Below, piece after piece: positions 1 to 12,475 of a stretch of DNA of 64,000 bases. The notes beneath the pieces were generated by a model. The model was given only the letters and a program-made list of their open reading frames with translations. It was not told where the DNA came from and ran no database searches. Within the stretch, counting starts at the first letter, position 1. The number at the start of each line of letters is the position of its first letter. The position numbers were made by a program, and so were the translations under genes. Origin of the DNA: Isoetes taiwanensis (taxonomy: Eukaryota; Streptophyta; Lycopodiopsida; Isoetales; Isoetaceae); contig JAJEKV010000014.1 of NCBI GenBank assembly GCA_021234155.1, positions 9,443,563-9,507,562 on the forward strand, written 5' to 3'.

Positions 1-440
1 ATCAAAACTCATTAGATATCTTGGACCAAGGTGTATATAACTCTATCCTTTCACCAAGATGACTGATCGTGCTGAAGGAACATGCTTGGGGAGGATTGGA
101 CGAAATACATTACACAAAAAACAAGAGCACTCTCTTTTCTCATTGGAGGTGATAATGATAACAAACAGGGTGAAGGCGCTGCTCCTAATACAATTCCAAA
201 GGGGTATGCACTTGATTTTTAGAAGAATAAAACAGGCAGCAGAAAAGTGCCGCCAGTCCTTTAAAGAGAAACAAGACTGACATCACCTCTTACTTTGAGC
301 CAGTGGTTGGGAAAAAGGCGAAAGTTCCTAATTTCAATGTTTCAGTCCCTCCCCATTTTTCGCTATCTCTAGGAATCTGCAAGAGGTCTGGCAAAAAGAC
401 CAGCGGTCTCTTGTAGATGTCAATATAATCTTTTCTTTCT
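1..440 (+). mobile_element. LINE 3' fragment (copy of 37426-37880)
   Basis: Matches the LINE ORF2 C-terminal and 3' UTR piece at 37380-37880. It ends in a GGTCT..AGACC..GGTCT tail at 385-407, followed by ttgtagatgtcaatataatc and a short ctttt run. Frames are broken by indels. Confidence 0.7.
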
Positions 441-769
441 GTAATGGTGCCTAAATGAGTAACATAGGGCATTTTCTTTTTTCTCTTAAAAAAAGCATAT
501 AGATGCATCTAAAGGTTCAGTTCATTAGACACCACTTAGATGCCTTGAGCCCAAAGAAACATATGTATTTTGCAGAATCACAGCAGCCCACTTTTTGGAG
601 CCTGTTATATGAATGATCAAAGCTATGAATCTGCCCAAAAAAGTGCTAAAGGTGGCATCTATATTCGTTAGTGGAACATTTGCTTTTTTATACCACTTGA
701 AGTTATTGTGCTAGAATGAATTGATGGATGAGATTTACGTTTAGGATGACTTTTTAGAATAGAATATTA

Positions 770-3700
770 TTAGCATATAACAAGTCACATGTTTATTAAG
801 TAGATGACGAACTTTAGGCATGCCATGTATGTTTTCTGACATGGCTCTCTTATGAAGCCACAGTGCATGTTTTATAGTTGGTGTACAGTTTACTCATTAA
901 CTGCTATTTTAGGTATATCTCTTCAAGTACTTTTTTGTCCGCCACAGAGGTTTCCACATATCTTCATGGTATTAGGCTTAAAATGCTAGAAGCAAATAAG
1001 TCTTGAGGAACTTAGCAAGGGTGTCGAAGCAGTTGGCTGGTGGGATCCAGAGGGTGGCATCAATTCTTCTTTGCAATTTTTGTGCAAGGTATCTGGGATT
1101 CGTCTGAATTGGCCGCAAGTTCAGGCGAGTCTAGCTGGAGTTATGTGTCAAGATTCAGCTGGTTGTGTCAGGGGTGAATTCAAGTTGGATTTCTAGTAGG
1201 ATCTGATTTGTTTCTTCTAATTTCTATTTTAGTTTGTATCCAAGGTGAATTTAAAGCGTATTTGCATCAAGGATTGATTCTTTTGTCATATAGGATCTAC
1301 TATTATTGTAGGATTCTGACTCTCTGTCTTATGAAATCCATTTCAAGTTTGTCAGCATCCTGTTAATTTGTTTATAAATTGACATACCTGCTCTACATTT
1401 TTCTGTTCTTTCAGAATATACTACTTGGACATCTTTTTTTTTCAAGCACGGGGTACGTCGCTGGAAATATTTTGAGACCTTGTATTTAGAGATTGATAGT
1501 TACTTCACCTGGTGAGGATGTCTTTGAAACCAATCTCAATCTCACAGGTTTGAGAGCTGTTTTCACAAAAGTTGGAATCCTTTATGTACATGTATATGTA
1601 CAGATTTTCAGAAGAATATTAGAGTTATACATCTTTCACCATAGCATTTGATTTCTTGCATAGAATTGTGTTTTAGGCAGGTGAAGACCAGCAACTTGGT
1701 AGGAGCTTCAACACTCAACGAAAATGTCTTTTCTCTCTATTTACAGCGAATTGGCTCTCAATCATAGAGCCCTTTCTAAGCAGTATCAGAGCAGGCTTGG
1801 AGGGAAAGGATTAGTGTTAATCCTGACTCTATTTTTGTTGGATTACTTGTTGAGGAGGGTTCTACACCTTGGCGCAATTTCTCAATAAGCCAAGAATCAT
1901 CTCTGCCAGAGATTCCACAGGGGATCATTGTTGCCAGCCATCACCAGATTAAAATATACAAAGTTATATGCTATTGAACGGTTTGGAGTCAGGTCCCCAG
2001 TGCCCAGACCTGCACAACTCTATAATTTGAGGAAGAAATCTGTTTAAGAGATTGTCTTCCCTTCCTTAGATCTATCCAGATCCGGTGCTTGGGTGACCAC
2101 ACTGGGCGAAGATCTTCTCCAGATTTATCCCACACTAATTTCTGCAGCCGCCAATTCTTGAGCCAAAAAATGGCAGCTGCAGTCACGAACCTGGAGATAT
2201 TTCCAGCATGAGGTTCTGGATGGGGATAATTTTTTTCACGGAAAGATGCACGCTAGAAGCCCGTATCTTAATTTGAGGGTTTTTAAGGTGATGTTTTGAA
2301 ATCCTGGAATCCTCTCACTCCTGCAGAAGTAAAGACTTCTATGCCCTCAATTATACGAGCATGTGTGTCCAGATTTTTATGCGTGATGTTAGGGATCAGG
2401 GAAACCTTCAGGAAGCCTACATTATTCTTCAGTCATGTGTTCATCCAAGGGTGATGTAAGGCAGCTCTCTTCAAGGAAAAGTGGATGTCTGGTCTGCAAC
2501 TTTGCACAAAATATGAGAAGATTATAATTAGAGGCCTTAAAATAAAAAGTATCATGAGCAGGTGGTACCATGCATGGGATGAAACTAGAAGTAAGGGGTT
2601 TATTGAAGAATATAGAGCATATCAAGAAGCAGCAAATATTCAAAGCATCTTTTCATTAGTTACAGCAGCAAGTATTGCGTGTGAAATAGAGCTACAAGAA
2701 TTTAGTTAATGGAGGGGAATCAACACACTATTCCAAAGCTAAAGTATTCTTCTGCTTCATCTGAATATTATGCTAAATCTGAAAGAAAAATATTCCAACT
2801 AATTAAAATAAAAAAGAAGCTGATTCTAGCTCCAACATAGAACCTCTCATGCTGGTATTGTGGTATAGAAGGTCATATACGGCTTAGCACGCAGGAAATT
2901 AAAGAAGGGTACTCCAATATTGCGGATCAGCCATCTCCTCACATGCAGGAATATAACTGAAATCATCCACGATAACAAAGAAAGTGCCTGTGTTGGGAAT
3001 GATTCACAAGGTAGGTGGCACAAAGCAAGGGTAAGAAGAAGGTCTTTGTTTACATCGCTGATGTTTTGCTCTAGGATAAGGAGCCACACTCAAAGCGGTG
3101 ATAGCCTTGCGACACAAAAGCGCTGGCGCTGATGGTTTTGAGGTAGAGCGCACTGGACATATAAGTCAGCATTTTTGAATGGAAGTCTGGAAGGGAATTT
3201 GTAGCGCATGTCTCAGCACCTGGGCTTAAATTTGAAGATGTCAACATATGTGTGTGCAAACTGGAAAAGAGGCGTGTCCAATCTTTCCCTTCATATCTGC
3301 CCAATACTCAAGTTGAGTGTGCATTACTATTTGGACATGGAGTTTGGCAAGGGTTTCAAAGCATTGACCCTAACTCACAGTAGAAATATGTCATTGAACT
3401 TCATTAGAACTTTCATGTGGACTGCGAGCATCTTTACCTCCCTTTGAGGTTGGGTTACATTCCTAATACTTGGAAGGTCCCACTCCTTGAGGATGGTAAT
3501 GCTAGATTATGGACAGTTAGTTGGGGCTTTTGCTTTATCTTGTGATACTGAACCAGATTTGGCTTATGCTGTTGCAGTAGTTACCAGGTTTATGCATCAT
3601 CTAACCATTGGAAAGCAGCTAAATGAGTCCTACATTATACTCAGAGGAGGACTCAAAAGTGAAGGAATATTATACACCCAAAGTTTGCTTCTGATACTAC

Positions 3701-4320
3701 TCTTGTGAGGTTGCAGCTTGAGTTCAAGAGGCGGTGCTGGTTGTTTCACTTGTAAAGCACTGCTGGGAAACCTGCAGCAATTTACTGTGATAACAGTGGG
3801 CAATTGCTCATGCAAAGACTACAAGATGCATCTGCTTATCAGGCATAGAAATATTAGATTGTGGTTTTGCATCAAAGAGCGGCTTCAAAATAGTATCTTT
3901 CTACCTTACTGTTCTATCAAACATCAAATTGCTAATGGCTTTTAGCCCTCTTGGAGGACATCGAATTCAGTCTCATATCTAACAAGCTTACATGCTTTGC
4001 CACATGATGGAGTCTCCGAGGATGATGTTGCTTCTACAAAAGAATTGTACTTAATTCAGTGAAGATTTGTTTTATGTTGTATGTCTTTTCAGTTCGAGGA
4101 GTCATGCTTACTGGTCATCAGGGGATGTTAGGCGCATGATATGTAACATATCACTATTCATAGATGACTAAGCATTTCCACGTATGTTGCGGACATGGCT
4201 GTCATATAAAGCCATAGTCATGCTTTATAGTTAGCGCATCCAGTTTATTCATTAGCGAGCTATTTTTAGTTTATCTCTTTTGTTCATCTCTTGTTTGTGC
4301 ATTACGAGTACTCCTGAGTT
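770..4320 (+). mobile_element. Degraded Copia element (copy of 38197-41690)
   Basis: Collinear with the Copia element at 38197-41690. It carries gag-like sequence, a damaged CCHC knuckle near 2850-2900, an RNase H end near 3780-3950 and a 3' LTR starting near 4126 (atgttaggcgcatgatatg). All reading frames are disrupted by small insertions. Confidence 0.7.
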
Positions 4321-4542
4321 TGTGGGTGCACATTGCCCCATGGTTGGGCCTCTCCTATTTTGCCTGGTAATATAGAGGTAGATGATCCCTCATAATTGTC
4401 TGCCTACATCCTCCCAGCAAATTAAGGTTCTTAGCTTTAAAATCAAATGTCAATCTAGGAACTGTATGCTTGCTCTGAAGGTCATTCTTATAGCATTAAA
4501 ATTGCTGTAAATTTCTTCTACATGCTATAAATTTTATTTGAG

Positions 4543-4636
4543 ATAACAGATGCTTTATTTGTAGTTTGCAAAATTTTGGGGCCACAACTTTTGTAGTGCC
4601 AGGGCTAGATCACAACTCGTTTTGGAAGGATAACAG
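4543..4636 (+). pseudogene. Broken duplicate of OFUT exon 5
   Basis: This is 94 nt against 89 nt in the intact exon at 41900-41988. Several indels and substitutions break the frame, and the acceptor reads ttgag instead of ggcag. The downstream half (ctagatcacaactcgttttgg to the gttaga donor) is unchanged. No other OFUT exon accompanies it, as expected if the block covers only parts of introns 4 and 5. Confidence 0.85.
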
Positions 4637-4682
4637 GTTAGATATCTTTTAATTTGATTTTGATAAGAGAAATTACTTTGCA

Positions 4683-7030
4683 CACGAGAAATTTCTGTTA
4701 GCATGTTAACTGAAATGAATTATAGGGGCTCATATCGCCTTGTATGACCCATTTTAGCATAAAAGTAGAGTCCATGTAGGGTTGGCGGTGTGTGGCCTTT
4801 AAGGTGGATAAACTTTCAATTTTGACCCATGAAGGTATTTGGTATTTTGGACGTCTTGAATAATAGAACTTTTACCCCAGTGGTGCGCTTGCGTCTACGT
4901 CTCTTCTTCTCTCCTCCACTAAACTAACAAGTGGTATCCAGGCATATGAGTTCCTGGAGCCTCTGCTGGACATCAACCGAAGCAAATTCGTCACAATAAA
5001 TTGAGAGTTTGGAATTGTGGCGTTTCCGAAAGAATAAAGTACTCAGCGCTTTTGACATACAAGGCAAATTTGTTCCTCCTTGTTTGGCCTGCCCTTAGGT
5101 AAACTGCTAGCAAACTTGGGATTTGGTCAACAAGAATCAGTAAAATCTACTGTGATAACATGAGCAGTATCTATTTGACTAAAATCAGTATTTCACAACA
5201 GAGAGGAAGCACATTTGCACTGCATTTATCATTTTATAAAGGGAAGCAGTTGAAAATGGTACATTGCTGATCCTAGTTCATTGCAGAAGGTCCAGCAAGT
5301 AGCTGATATTTTACGACAAAGGACTTTCCAGAACAAAGTTGAGGATCCTCTCCAGGCAATGCTTGGAGTGAGGATCCCATCAGCCGAACTTTCTGACAGC
5401 TGCAGCATCATGTAGGCATTTTCACATTAAGGGGAGGATTTGTTAGCATGTTAACTAATGGTGCAAATGTATCATGTCACGTATTATTGGCCGCGCAGCA
5501 TAAAGTAAAGTCCATGCTGGCGTGTGGACCTTTAAGGTGGATAAACTTTCCAATTTTGACCCGCGAAGGTGTGAGTTATTTTTGGTGCGTCCTTGAATGG
5601 CCAGAGCTTTAGTGATTGCTGCTTGTCTGCGTCTTAGTGTCTGTGTCTCTTCCTCCCGCACAAGAGGCCTTGCAGCCGGCACAAGACTATTGTCAGAATC
5701 CCAAAACTAGGTCCAGCACACTCCCAGCCTTCAGCCAAACTGCTCCCCTCCTTCACGTACATATTGCACCAGTAGTAGCATGCCTTCTCAGCAACAAGCT
5801 CTTACTGCAGGCTAAAAATGGAGGGACTTGCTTTATCACTAATCACATATCGCTTACTTTGACGATAACACTGCAATAGCTAGATCAGCACAGCCAGCAC
5901 TTAAATGACTGCAACACAGCTTCACCAGATTTTAGTCCCTTACATGTTGGCAATTACATTAAGCCTCCAGCACCTTCACATGACTTACAACTGCTGAACA
6001 AGCATATTCCAGCCTCGCTTGATTCATTTACTGTCTCATACAGATTCCTCCCAACTTCTCTTAAGCTGGCGGGAGGTTTTCTCATCAATAATATGCTGTC
6101 TCTGACTTCATCGAGGTACAGTAAATCCTTGAAAGGCGGTGCAGGCCGTCGTTTTGATCCATTCTTTCTGTTCATCACTTCTATACTCTTTAGATGCTTC
6201 AGGAACGCTTTCCACCTCGCCCGTCTGGGCCGGATTTCGTCAAGGGGATTATAAGCTTCCTCAATGTCACTGTAAGAGGTCTCTGATTCTGGCCTTGGGT
6301 GTTCACCACTCACATATATTCCCATGACCTTGCACCTCCAAGCACTGGTTCCATCAAATTCTTCCAAAATTACCAATTTACTTGCCATTAAGAATGTATC
6401 TGTCTTGTGAAAGTATTTTTCTCCGGTAATTCTTTGATCCACAACCTGTTCATCACCAAATTCTGGATTTGCCAAGGTACTTAGTGGGTAACACTAACAA
6501 ATGGGCGTCCAACAAATTGGGCCGAGAATTTTCAGTACGTACCAGCGGCAAGTTGGGGAGCCATAGAAAAAGGAGCAGGCCAAACAAGAGGGAGGGAACA
6601 AATTTGGCCTTGTACAAGAAGCCAAAAGGCTGAGTGGCAAGACTTTTTGGAAGCGTCCTGGAGTCCACCATTTATTGTGACGAATTTGTACTGATGATGT
6701 CAGCAGAGGCCAGAGATCATATGCTTTGGCTCTGATACCACTTGTTAGTTTAGTGGAGGAGAAAAGAAAGAGAGCGCCGAATTAGCACCGACTAAAAAGT
6801 TCTATTATTCAAGGGGCGTCCAAATGCAGTAATACCTTTCTGCGGGGTCAAAATTGGAAAGTTTTGCTTAAGGGAGTCCATGCTTAAGGAGTTGGCGGTG
6901 TGGCCTTTAAGGTGGATAAACTTTGAATTTTTGACCCGCGAAGGTATTTGGTATTTTGGGCGTCCTTGAATAGTAGAACTTTTAGTGGTGCTGCTTAATC
7001 TGCGTCTCTTCTCTCCTCCACTAACTAGCA
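4683..7030. mobile_element. Copia fold-back structure (copy of 42041-44335, rearranged)
   Basis: A plus LTR starts near 4692 (tgttagcatgttaac) and ends before a PBS-like tggtatccaggc near 4934. A plus-strand RNase H remnant and polypurine tract end near 5443, and a plus LTR follows to about 5640. 5640-5980 has no counterpart in the other copy. From 5984 to about 6740 a minus-strand Copia gag follows, then minus and plus LTR pieces facing each other near 6870. The minus-strand 173-codon frame at 5954-6475 is this gag, not a host gene. Confidence 0.65.
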
Positions 7031-8240
7031 ATTTCACTTAGTGATGGTAGTGCCATTGGCACCTCCGGCTATGTATTCCATTCCACACTGAATTGTTGTT
7101 ACATGGCGCGATTTTACCAGCCAGATTGGCCATGCCTGTAAGAATTGATGAAAACACAGTGTCAAAGAGGCTGTTATCAAAAGGGGCTAAAAATCGTGAG
7201 TGCAAAAGGTAAACAAAGGGGACACCCATTTTTATATGGTAATAGCAAAGTAGCAGCTACATTATCTTAAATTATTTGACATTTCATCCAGAAGAGGTTT
7301 ATCAATCAATGTTTTGCTTTTTGAGGTTAAAAACAGTTGAAACTGCAGGGCTGTAGATTTAGCCGGAAACTGGAAAGAACAGGTTATGACCATTCTTGAG
7401 CCAAATGGCTCAAGGTTGGGGAGGAGAAATTGTTCTCATATCTATATATGAAGCTCAGTAAGGGGACGAATTTGTGCGAAGCATGGAGATATCTACTTTG
7501 AGGCATATTGGATCCAGATTTTAAAGCTACAAGGGGCCGATAGGAACAAGGCCTTGGGTATGCTTACGGTGAGGTATTACTCTCAGGTATAACATGCCAC
7601 AGCAGCATTGAAGACCTTCAAATGAAGGAGGTTCTGATAAATTGGAAAATCTTTATCACTTGAGATGCACAGCTCACCGTTTGTATCTCAGGGGCGACAT
7701 TATATCTGGGAATGAGCTACTCCTACAAGGTTATGATTACTTAGAAATGCAGCCATGGGAATGGATAAGTTGACTTCGAGGTATCTTGCTTGCAGATATG
7801 AAGAGTCTAGTGATCTAAGAAAAGGCTTCAAGAGAGGCAATTCTTTAAAGAATGGGAAACCACTCCAAGAAAAGTTGTTTACAGCGTGGAAACCATGGCC
7901 GTTTGATTACTTAGGCAATCCCTCCAAAGAGCAAGAAATAAGCGTAAAAAGTTCTCAAAAGACTCAAAATCTGCCCGAGAAAAAGAGGGACAAGCTGCTT
8001 CATCTCTGAGATGAGGAACATGATAAATGCATGTTCATGATTTGTCAAGGCAGAATCTTGTTCATTATAAGAGTATTATGTATCCAAATATTCTGTATTG
8101 AGATCACAAATTTGGGGAGTTGAGCGGCCTTAATTAGAGGCTTCAGTCTTCTTTTATATCTATAATCATCAAGGAAGTAAACCCTTGGTGCCTCACGAGG
8201 AATGGAGTCAGTGAATGGTTTTGTCAGACCCTTGAAATGG
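7031..8240 (+). mobile_element. Copia gag-like degenerate sequence (copy of 44345-45480)
   Basis: Collinear with 44345-45480. Pieces such as MGMDKLTSRYLACRYE and QKTQNLPEKKRDKLLHL are open only in short stretches. The family assignment is tentative: the sequence resembles the gag portion of Copia elements but lacks a clear domain. Confidence 0.35.
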
Positions 8241-10035
8241 TGCCTTCAAAGGGTGACCAGTAAGAGTATTTTGGCCTAGTGGGGTTTTCAGGACCAAGGT
8301 TTTAGTTTGAAAGCAAGCAGCACAAAAGTGCTAAAGGCACACTCTTACATGGGCTCCTATGGAGAGGAAGCGATGCTTCAAGAGAGCACTTTTATGATAT
8401 CAATACTAAACACCATTTTGTTCAGTACTTTGGTCAAACCAAGATAAGCCCCTGATCTTGGAGAGATAAATGGAATCGAAATCGAGAGCCTCCAAATTTT
8501 AATGATGTCAAACGCGTTCCCCTCAGTCCCACATGATATAGCATTGGCCGAATTTTGGGCCAATCCTTTGAAACTTGAAGCTCTGCTTATGAAGCTCAGT
8601 CTTTGGCTGTGTTATAATTATGAGCTGAGAGGCCGGCTAAGTAACACACACTTGGATAGCTGTGATCACAGTAAGCGGATCTCTGGCCTGTTGGAGTGGC
8701 GAGTTATCCTCTTGGGAGATGCTTAGCCTTGGGAGGCTTGAAACTCCAAGAGGTATTAGCATATGCTAATACTAGTACTAATGGTGGCATTGCCACTGGC
8801 ATGCCTTATACGAGCCATAAAAGTAAGAGGACTGTGGCATTACTTGCCTTCCTTCTAAAGGCCCAAGCCATATACATTTGGGAGTCATGGCCACGGTAAT
8901 ATGTGTCATCTGCACATACCTTTCAGCCAAAGTTGATGGAATAAAAGGCAGAGAAAAAGGTGTAAAAAGGGGGCTAGGTGAGCATAGATATGAGGGAGGG
9001 CTTTTGGGGGATATAGTCTGCATTCCACTAAGTCTTGCTGGACTTGGCCAGTTTTATCACAAGATTCTACAAGGTGTTTGTAATAGGCTGATACACAAGA
9101 TGGCAGTCAAAGGCTCTCTCACTTGGCATTCAGTTCATCCAAACCATTGGCGACTCAGGTAGTAGCAGCTTGTTTTTCAGCTGAGCTGTTCAACAAATGG
9201 AGCCTCAATATTATATCACCTGTAACCATTTAAGCGGTAAAACAAGTTCTCAACTTTTCACAAAGCTCAGTCTCCAACAATTATAAAGGAAACATCGCTG
9301 AGGTAAATATGAAACATTTTGCATGATTTCAGAACATGTATGTAGCGAACAGGTGAACATCTTTGCAAGAATTATCCGTAAAGACGGGAATTCTACAAAG
9401 GATAATTTCTTGGAATATATCCAGAGATAGGTCCCTTGGCGCCCTGGATAGCGGAATACCCACTTGTCACATAAACTCAAAATGTATTGGGGCATTTCCG
9501 TGTCTTCTCATGTCAGTTGAAGTTGTAGCCCGGACCTGGAAGGGGCAGGGAACTTGTGAACTCCTTACTGCATGAACTTTTCAGACAGAATGCCTAGCTT
9601 TGTATATATGAACAGCAAACTCAGGGAGAAATTGCTCAAAACAAAAGCGAGGTCGATTCAAATGGAAACAAAACAGTCGCGGACTTTTTGTTTTTTTTCA
9701 TATTGATTTAGCATCATTAAACAGTAGCTGAGGAAGAGGAAGTCAGAAGAAGAGGTCCGGCTGGCGTATCAGAAAAATGGCGTTAAGAATAGGCCGAAAA
9801 TTTTCACATACGCATTACAAATCATCACAGGGTTTTCAGGCCTGTAAGTAGGTACATTAAAGAGGTGCGTAACATAAAATTATTGATAAGCTTTATCACC
9901 AAGTTTTAGTCTTTCTTTTTTGCTAGGTTTTAGCTAGCACTTTTTCAATAGGAGAATGCTTCTAGGCGTTGAGAGGCTGCTGTATTTATTTGGTCTTATA
10001 AGATCCTATGGGTCTTCGTAGACATTAGTAAACTC
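8240..10035 (+). mobile_element. LINE fragment (copy of 45480-47240)
   Basis: Contains SVPHDIALAEF near 8525-8560, equal to the LINE ORF2 segment SVPHDIMLAEF at about 55763. It also has later ORF2 parts and a 3' tail GGTCT..AGATCC..GGGTCT at 9992-10015. The SVPHDIALAEF codons are missing in the other copy (after 45791). Confidence 0.65.
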
Positions 10036-10865
10036 TTTTAACAACACTGTATCAAGTGCAAAACAGAGAGCTGCAACTGTTCTCCAAACAAAACATACCT
10101 TCAAGTGAAGTGTTTTAGTATCTGGATATTACTTGTAATCCTTGACCCAGATTTACATAGCTCCTCAATTGTCAGCAAATATGGTTTGCTGACTTAATTG
10201 ACAGCTGAAGATCCTGAAAGAAGTGTAGTATCCATAACGACATTAGAGTATGGAATCTCTATGTGTGTACATATGGACATATTTTTGTATGTACAGCATT
10301 GAGCTCCCTATTGTACTTTATAGCATATCATTTATCAAAAGTGAATCAGTTTGTCCCATTTCTCTCTTCTCATGAGTCCCTCTCCTGTTGACCAAATAGA
10401 GAGCCAGATTGAACAAGTTTGTCAAAACAACAAACGGAAGCAGATTCAGGTAGAGTGACATTTAAGGCTTGATGCTTTCGAAATCTTTGCTGGGCACGAG
10501 ATAAATGGATCTGGCGAAAGCACTTTCAAAGGATTCTAGCGATGTTTTATGGTCAGGGGATTCAACAAGGGGAGGGATTTTTACATAGATCTTTGGCCAC
10601 CCCAATCTCACTTTTACCAAGAGCAGGGGTGGAAATCCTGAGAACAAAGAAGTAGACCTATAAAGAGATCCAAAGAGCTGTTTTCTCAAGCTAATGGGGT
10701 TGTTTGCATGTGTATTTGTCACTGTAGCTTGATTGAGAGGCATGAAAGATCTAGGAGGGATTTGTTAAAGATTCTATTGCTTAAGAATGAAAAATCTGGA
10801 GCAAAGAGTACACCTGAATGGGCATTTCTTGCAAAGGGAAGGAATAGATGGGATGTATAGTCGCT
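10036..10865. other. Unidentified repeat sequence (copy of 47241-48010)
   Basis: Collinear with 47241-48010. No domain was recognised in any frame. It lies between a LINE tail and the next 5'-truncated LINE. Confidence 0.3.
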
Positions 10866-12475
10866 ACATAGGGTCGAAGTGATGGTATTTAATACCTCTT
10901 GGAAGATTGGAGAAATAACTCTTTTTACTTTCAAGAGGTGTTTCTATACATCTACTTGGCTGTTGAGGTTCACGAGGGCCCTCTTTTTCTTGGGTGGGGA
11001 GGCTGGTCCGGGCAAGGGATTGCAAAGGATAATAGCCTCTTGTACAGCTAGAAGGAAACTGAGTGCTACCAACTCCATTTTCAAGATGTTCATACAAAGC
11101 TCTTCCTGTTGAAACTTTATGTTAGTGAAGCGGCAGCTTTATATGGTGTGCGAAGCCATGGGGAGTTGACCCTGCGAGGCGATGACTGGGAGTGCGACTG
11201 GAGGCTCCAAATTTCTCTTCTTTTCTAGAATGATTAGAAGTTTGCTGAATTTGTGTCCCAAACCTCTGAAGGTTGGGGAAATTGCCTTTCAAACAGTGAC
11301 GTACATAAGTTAAACGTTTTGGACAATCACAAGAAGGTCAAAAAGACTTCCCTAGTTTGGCATATGTAGGTATAAAACACATTGGCAGACCAGGGTAGCG
11401 CTGACAGTTCTCAAGGACATCTAATTGTTTTGAGGGAGATGGGCTACTCAATGAGAGGAAATATCCACCTTTTCAATACAGAATAATGAATGATAATCTG
11501 AATTTTTACTCAGGAAAAGGGTGTCAGCTTATAGCCATGATTTGGAGTATCTTCATGTTTCAAATACATAGGTAAATCCGTCAAAGATCTTGCCTGCTAA
11601 AAGGGAATTCTATAAAGGATAACTTCTAAATATATCAGCAGATGGTTTCATTGCTAAGGCCTGGATATTTGGATATTGATCTTGCCGGAATAAAGGGTAA
11701 AAGGATACTGTTTGTCTGGGGCCAGTTTAGAGTGTCATCTCACCAGTTGGGTGTTGAAGGTTGGTATTGGGAGCCGAGAAATATTGTAGTGGAAGATGCG
11801 AGAATGCCCAGTAATCGCGTCTAAGAAGCATGGATTGAGTCAGGAGGAACCTTTTTACACCTGCCCAACCTACTACATCATTAGAGGCAGGAATATCATT
11901 GTCTTTTAGGAGACCCACATCTCGACAGCTGGTAGAGATATTACGATCCGAAGAAATGTATGTATGTCTCGCTTGTGGCCATGAACTATCACTAAAAAGG
12001 GAGAAATATTCTCAAACCACAAAAGAATCCAGCGGGCCTGAAGCAAACAGAAATAACTAATTTCTTTTCATCTGGAGTCAGCGATGATAAGATGATAGTG
12101 GAGAGCATCACAGAAGGTATCCTGAAGCCTAAAGGGGTGACTTTGGCTTTCATGCACAGAAAGATAAAAGCGATGAGCAGCCATGAAACATAAAAGGTCT
12201 TTCCAGAAGAGATTAGAGCACCAAGCACATCAAACCAAGCCAAGAAGGTATTACTTGACTTACTTTGCAGCAGTCACAGGAATGAATGGGCTATCCCATC
12301 AAACCCTTACCTGAGCAGAGTCTTAGATTTTCACTATAAGTTCTGTTAACTTAATATTTTTGTTTGTATATTTTTTAGATAACAGGAGGGTTTTCCTGGA
12401 GGGTCTTAATTCTGTATGTGTGTTGTAGTCTCATAAGACCCGCCGGGTCTTCGTAGATGTTAATAAAACATGCTT
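10866..12475 (+). mobile_element. LINE 3' fragment (copy of 48011-49562)
   Basis: Collinear with the LINE at 48011-49562, with frameshifts throughout. It shares the same roughly 30-bp deletion (loss of the KHSVPHDIM codons, near 11240) that separates 48011-49562 from the related LINE at 54570. That shared lesion shows a common origin. The tail is at 12428-12466 (agtctcataagacccgccgggtct then taataaaa). Confidence 0.75.

Noticed and set aside
5954-6475. 173-codon minus-strand ORF as a possible host gene
   Set aside because: It matches the Copia gag at 43393-43773 (same SGEHPRPESETSYSDIEEAYNP segment) with indels, so it is part of a mobile element.
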